The translations under genes were made by a program, and so were the position numbers. Shown in pieces: positions 9,560 to 12,623 of a stretch of DNA of 12,623 bases. A model generated the notes under the pieces. That model did no database searches and was not told the origin of the DNA. It saw only the letters and a list, made by a program, of their open reading frames with translations. The DNA comes from Ophiostoma sp. CBS 140.51 (taxonomy: Eukaryota > Ascomycota > Sordariomycetes > Ophiostomatales > Ophiostomataceae), in assembly GCA_029298735.1 (NCBI GenBank), contig JANSLP010000546.1, positions 1 through 12,623 on the forward strand. The letters are read 5' to 3'. Position 1 is the stretch's first letter, and each line of letters begins with the position of its first letter.

Positions 9560-9919
9560 AATGTAGAGTGACATATCATAAGTAGGTATTAATAGGTGAG
9601 GAGAGGAGGCAAGGCGCAGCCAGGGCTGCGCCGAGATGCCACAAAGTACTATTGCACGGCTGATAACAGCCAATGCCTCGTTCACTGGTAGGATAATCAT
9701 ATTTCGCACACGTCAAACCCAATGCCTGCTGCACCACCCTTTTTCTGTCGCCCCTTTTAGTTCTGTAGTCCACCTGCACATCAATGTTCCAATTTGCCAA
9801 ATGTTGGCCTGTTGTGCTGTCGCTGTTCTGTCTCCTTGACGTGCGGTACCTGTACGAAAAAAAAAATATGTGATAGTGGTTGTGCAAAGAGACAGAGCAT
9901 TAGCATAGCAAGTTGATGT
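9560..9919 (-). other. 3' flank of the dioxygenase gene
   Basis: This is the sequence immediately after the TAA stop on the minus strand. It contains a T-rich run (an A-run on plus near 9857-9866), which may be part of the 3' UTR or its processing signal, and a strong hairpin at 9613-9632. I see no AATAAA on the minus strand. Its ORFs (e.g. 9576-9887 minus) show no family features. Confidence 0.35.
9613..9632. repeat. Perfect 9-bp inverted repeat (GC-rich hairpin)
   Basis: GGCGCAGCC at 9613-9621 and its exact reverse complement at 9624-9632 are separated by AG. As RNA it would pair as a stem of about 8 bp with a tight loop. It stands out from an otherwise ordinary flank about 290 bp past the dioxygenase stop codon. 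It lacks the U-run of a bacterial terminator, and fungi do not use those. Its role is unknown. Confidence 0.7.
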
Positions 9920-11382
9920 TTAGTTGGGGTACTTGCGCAGAGGATAGAAAGACTCAGGCATTGGTTCAATGTGCCAAACACGGCGGTGGTCCTCGTCGAA
10001 ATCATTGTCCCACTCAGTCTCGAGCTCCTTGGGGAGCGTCCAGCCATGCTGAGTGCTGCGGAGGCGCATGCGTACCAGGTGGCGCTTCTCCAAGGCCTCA
10101 GCTCCGTCCTTGAAGCTCTCGCGGCGGTGGAGGATGGCGAGGTTGTTGATGAAGTGCATGTCGCCGGCTTGGGTGCGGATCTCCAGCTGGGCAGCCTTTG
10201 CGATGGCCTCAATCGCGTCGAGGGCCTCAATCTGCCGGGCTGTGACGCTGGGCAAGCGTGCTGGCCGGGGGTGAATACTGTTGCCGATCAGCGGCGTGCG
10301 GCCGAAATTCATGATCAATCTCGAGCCCTCGTGGAAAATGACAGGCCGGCACTGGAAGTGCGGGCTGTGGGGGGTGAAGAGTTGTTAGTCGAAAATGTAT
10401 GAAGAGGAAGAAGAGAAAGACAAGGAGATGTAAAGAAGGGGATATTTATACTCACAAGACGAAAGGCCAGTCAGCCCGAGCGAGAAGACGCACCAAGTCA
10501 GGGCGACTCGCAGCCAGTGCATTGTAGACGGTATGGGCAGATGAAATGATGCAACGACCACCTGACGAGGCAGTGTTGCGTGTCAGCCAGCTGACGACGT
10601 CGCCAGTCTCCTCTGTGTGGAAAGTCTGGACAGTGAAAAGGTAACGAGTTAGCATGCCGAAGTTCAGACAGTCACTTTGCTGTCACATCTCTCTTAGATT
10701 ACTCACAATCGACTTGTTGGAGTGACGGTGGTGCTCCGTGCTGGTCTTCGACGACTTGTCGGCGATGATGTGGACTATCAGTGTTAGTATGAGAAGAAGA
10801 GATGATGTTATACGAAAAGAGGGACACTTACCCAGCATGTTGCCGCGGCTGTCCTGGTGAGCGCGCTGGTCGGCAATGTAGGTCTGGACGCCAAGGTAGA
10901 CCAGAGTCAGGTCCCCGACCGAGTAGTCGGCAGGGTTGACACCGCGAACCAGGCAAAAGCCACGGCCTTCGTGGACCTCAGAGCTGAGCTCGTCAAGCTT
11001 GGCGCCGAGCTGAGGAAGGGGGAAGGTGTTGCGGGAGACATGCTCGCCGTCAAGTCCGAGGCCTAGATGAAAGTGAGAATTAGTTGATGAACCACCAGCA
11101 CAGAAGAGATGAAAGTCGATGAGTGTGTGAAGATGCTGATGACTTACCCTTGAAGTGGGAAATGGCTTGTGAGATCTCAGCTAGATCGGACTGGGTGAGC
11201 TGGTAGACATAGGTCTCGGGGTCCTTGAAGTCACTGCCGACCCAGGCAAGCTTGGTGTCGAGCTTTGCGGGGAAGCCTTTGGGCAGAGCGTCAGCCTGCT
11301 GCGAGACAAGACCGGCTCCACCAAGGTCGGGCACGGCGAGAACACGTGCGGCTCCGACGACAGGACCAGTGAGGGCAGACAT
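9920..11382 (-). CDS. TauD/TfdA-family Fe(II)/2-oxoglutarate dioxygenase, five exons, 382 aa
   Basis: The product is probably a cytosolic oxygenase that couples oxidation of a small substrate to 2-oxoglutarate decarboxylation; family members act on taurine and other sulfonates, aryloxyalkanoates and many other compounds. Exons run 11382-11148, 11062-10832, 10774-10707, 10625-10456 and 10364-9920. They sum to 1149 nt, in frame, ending in TAA. Every junction keeps the frame (Gly79, Val156, Ile178/Thr179 and Phe235 span or flank joins). Family features seen: GFCLVRG near residue 115, the proximal metal motif H181-T-E183 (HxD/E type) just before a GDVVSWLT strand, IMNFGR near 252, the distal histidine H314 in NNLAILHRRESF, and an arginine cluster (R329-R337) holding the likely 2-oxoglutarate-binding arginine. 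The length suits fungal TauD-like proteins. There is no signal peptide or membrane segment. The start ATG has a purine at -3, and the N-terminal extension of about 35 residues is low in complexity. No neighbouring gene hints at a substrate. The family call is firm; the substrate is unknown. Confidence 0.94.
10365..10455 (-). other. Coding intron 4 of the dioxygenase gene (91 bp)
   Basis: The donor is GTGAGT (10455-10450), the CTAAC branch site is at 10388-10384, and the acceptor is CCCACAG. It splits a phenylalanine codon (TT|C). Without removal the frame stops at once (TGA at 10454-10452). With removal ADWPFVF continues into PHFQCRPVIFHEG, as expected for the family. Confidence 0.93.
10626..10706 (-). 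other. Coding intron 3 of the dioxygenase gene (81 bp)
   Basis: The donor is GTGAGT (10706-10701), the CTAAC branch site is at 10652-10648, and the acceptor is GTCCAG. It is phase 0, between Ile178 and Thr179, so it lies just upstream of the first metal-binding motif H181-T-E183. Confidence 0.92.
10775..10831 (-). other. Coding intron 2 of the dioxygenase gene (57 bp)
   Basis: The donor is GTAAGT (10831-10826), the branch site is ACTAACA (CTAAC at 10787-10783) and the acceptor is GATAG. It splits a valine codon (G|TC), joining RGNML to V-HIIADKSS. This is the smallest intron of the gene. Confidence 0.92.
11063..11147 (-). other. Coding intron 1 of the dioxygenase gene (85 bp)
   Basis: On the minus strand the donor is GTAAGT (11147-11142) and the acceptor ends in CTAG at 11063. 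A CTAAT branch-like site lies about 20 nt before the acceptor. It splits a glycine codon after its first base (G|GC). Reading through would add KSSASSHTH-type residues and then a stop, so splicing is needed for the family match to continue. Confidence 0.92.
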
Positions 11383-11409
11383 TGCGAGTTGTGGGTGTGA
11401 GTCGGTTGG

Positions 11410-11498
11410 CTGGGTATGGTTAGCACATTGGCTTGCTACAAATGTGTATAAGGAATGAGCATTGTGAATATTTGGGGGGAAAGATGAGACGAACTGAC
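11410..11498 (-). other. Probable 5' UTR intron of the dioxygenase gene (89 bp)
   Basis: On the minus strand, CAG|GTCAGT at 11499/11498 is a good donor. It is followed by a CTAAC branch-like site and an acceptor ending CCCAG at 11410, 27 nt upstream of the ATG at 11382. The 14-nt or shorter branch-to-acceptor gap fits fungal introns. Size and signals match the four coding introns, but no reading frame tests this one, so it is an inference. Confidence 0.6.
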
Positions 11499-11620
11499 CT
11501 GAACGAAAGACGACTTGTTGTGGTGAGAAAAGAAAGCTTGATACGAAGACGGTAGAGAATGGGCGGCCTTGGTATCATAAACAATTGCTTGACTGACAGA
11601 AGGAAATCAAACGAGACTAG
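11499..11620 (-). promoter_or_regulatory. Likely promoter and first UTR exon of the dioxygenase gene
   Basis: Read on the minus strand, this stretch holds a TTTATGATA element (plus 11573-11581). After it come a CT-rich run and CACCACAACAAG, the kind of pyrimidine tract plus CAACAA context often seen around fungal transcription starts. It ends at the proposed UTR donor. The exact start site and any regulator sites are not resolved. Confidence 0.4.
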
Positions 11621-11915
11621 ATGCAGAAAAAAGTTAATGGGAATTCTAAAGACATAACAACGAGAAAAAGAAGAAAACAGAGAGAGGTGACTATACAGCT
11701 TTGGGCAAGTGAATGCGTGTGAGGAAGAGGAAGGGATGCGAACGAGAATAGAAGCACGACAAGTTGATGGCTGGACCTGAAGAAGGTTGCGGGTTAGAAG
11801 CTCAAAGTCAGAAATTGGACAAAGATGAGGATGGAAAACAAAGAAGAGAAGAAGAAAAGAAAAGAGGACGGAATAAAGAAAAAAAGAGCAGAAGAAAACG
11901 AGAAATGGGCCTCAT
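11621..11915. other. Upstream region with long purine-rich tract
   Basis: No supported gene. From about 11816 to 11909 the plus strand is almost all A and G (GAAGAGAAGAAG-type runs). This produces Lys/Glu/Arg-rich plus frames (e.g. 11764-12135) that I read as compositional, not coding. Confidence 0.5.
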
Positions 11916-12054
11916 TATAACCCCTTTTCCATCTTGTCGCTCTTTCCTTGTGAAGTTGAGGTTCTTTCCCCGATTGTTGTGTCGTGCACTCTTTCCCTCG
12001 ATTGCTCTTTCCATCTTTGTCAATTCTCGTCACCCGCTATTTTTTGTTGAGCAG
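11916..12054 (+). promoter_or_regulatory. Possible plus-strand core promoter and leader
   Basis: TATAA at 11916-11920 is followed directly by a pyrimidine-rich tract (CCCCTTTTCC and several CTCTTTCC elements), a common layout of fungal promoters. A TTGAGCAG at 12047-12054 could be a splice acceptor of a leader intron, though no strong CTRAY branch site precedes it. No long plus ORF follows before the window ends, so any gene would start beyond 12623 or the transcript would be noncoding. Confidence 0.3.
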
Positions 12055-12623
12055 GTCCTCGAAACGGAGGCAGTTCCAGACAACAGGGAAGGCGCAAGCG
12101 GCAAAACAGCGAAAAACAGAGCGCCTCTTTCCTAATCTCGCCAAAAGCTTTCTTGAGAAGGTCGGGAAGTAGCAAACAAAACACGTAAACAACACTAAAA
12201 AAACGGCACCACTACGATCAAAGGTTGGATCGGATGAAGAAGGAGTGACGGACGCTGTGTAAACAAGACACAACAGCCGGACAGCAAGGATAAACTCTGC
12301 ATTGTTGGCGGGTAGCAGCGACTGTGTAAACGAGAGAATGGGAAGGCGCGAGGGCGTGTAAGGAAAGAGCAAGAAAACAAGCCTGAAAAGGAAAGATAGC
12401 GTGAAGTCTTTTTTTTTTTTTTTAAAAAGAAAAGAAAAGTACAAAACGCAAAGAACAAAACAGAAGAAAACAGAAAAACATAATTTAACAAAGTAGGGAT
12501 GGATCAAAGGGGAGGAAAAAAAAGAAAACAAAATACATACGAACTGATATTGGCGCATGTACAGGTTCGTTGATCGTATGCGTATGTTACAGTATGAGTG
12601 TACACAAGATAAGTATTAATAGC
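12055..12623. other. Gene-poor right edge
   Basis: No supported gene. The minus frame at 12037-12558 (173 codons) is Phe/Leu-rich, encodes a lysine run from the T15 tract and looks compositional. If the TATAA at 11916 is active, this would be leader or intron of a plus-strand transcript. Confidence 0.45.
12409..12423. repeat. T15 homopolymer followed by A5
   Basis: Fifteen T residues in a row are followed by AAAAA. Its length makes it prone to sequencing or replication slippage. Confidence 0.85.

Larger units (their letters stand above)
6777..9560. other. Gene-poor stretch, right part
   Basis: No supported gene. The longest frame (7767-8306 minus, 179 codons) is Phe/Leu/Ser/Cys-rich because the strand is pyrimidine-rich, and has no family features. 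It contains TGCCAT/ATGGCA arms (7204-7227), a TACGG repeat (7573-7587), a TGCA-rich zone (8004-8540), the nested inverted repeat (8811-8857) and A/T runs near 9050-9180. Confidence 0.55.

Noticed and set aside
9781..10230. 149-codon minus ORF overlapping the dioxygenase's last exon
   Set aside because: A shadow frame of exon 5, whose correct frame carries the distal metal-binding histidine.
10316..10318. Possible TTG start that would make the last exon an independent 132-aa gene
   Set aside because: The frame continues upstream through family-consistent residues to a proper splice acceptor, so this is internal sequence of the spliced gene.
9971..10402. 143-codon plus ORF
   Set aside because: An antisense shadow of dioxygenase exon 5 and the adjoining intron.
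11764..12135. 123-codon plus ORF rich in Lys, Glu and Arg
   Set aside because: It follows directly from the purine tract at 11816-11909. The sequence after the tract changes character and shows no domain.
12037..12558. 173-codon minus-strand ORF, Phe/Leu-rich
   Set aside because: Compositional. It contains a lysine run made by the T15/A5 tract and has no conserved features.
9585..12621. Shared 10-mer GTATTAATAG near 9587 and 12613
   Set aside because: Short, AT-rich and flanked by unrelated sequence; likely chance rather than a terminal repeat pair.
1..12623. Transposon, CRISPR array, rRNA, or multi-gene biosynthetic or defence cluster
   Set aside because: I saw no transposase or reverse transcriptase motifs, long terminal repeats, regularly spaced repeats, rRNA cores, or second recognisable gene.

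Overview
This window looks like nuclear DNA of a filamentous ascomycete fungus. The one gene I can support has small introns (57-91 bp) of typical Pezizomycotina form. Donors read GTGAGT or GTAAGT, CTAAC/CTAAT branch sites lie shortly before the acceptor, and acceptors end in CAG or TAG. The gene also has a fungal-style CT-rich, CAACAA-like leader. Nothing is bacterial: I see no Shine-Dalgarno-spaced gene strings, no operon and no CRISPR array. A class such as Sordariomycetes is possible but cannot be fixed from this sequence.

Layout. Positions 1 to about 9560 hold no gene I can defend. ORFs there are short, overlap on both strands, match no family I recognise, and mostly follow purine/pyrimidine-rich stretches. 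The region does contain many short structures: a 16-bp tandem repeat at the left edge, short minisatellites and microsatellites, a G-run block near 2.3-2.4 kb, clustered hairpins near 4.0-4.2 kb, a tandem 15-bp repeat in a TGCA-rich zone near 8.5 kb, and a nested inverted repeat near 8.83 kb. The longest ORF (5814-6776, minus, 320 codons) is listed as doubtful.

Positions 9920-11382 on the minus strand hold a five-exon gene for a 382-residue TauD/TfdA-type Fe(II)/2-oxoglutarate-dependent dioxygenase. All four coding introns join in frame. A fifth intron probably lies in the 5' UTR (11410-11498), with the promoter near 11500-11620. A 9-bp-arm hairpin (9613-9632) lies about 290 bp beyond the stop codon.

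Positions 11620-12623 lie upstream of the dioxygenase. They hold a long purine-rich tract, then a TATAA followed by a pyrimidine-rich stretch on the plus strand. This could be a promoter for a plus-strand transcript whose coding part lies beyond the window.

The dioxygenase stands alone here, so no pathway or cluster can be read from its neighbours. I found no convincing new multi-gene system. The best leads are the repeat/hairpin zones, the recurring ACGGAGTA motif, and the unusually long gene-poor stretch.
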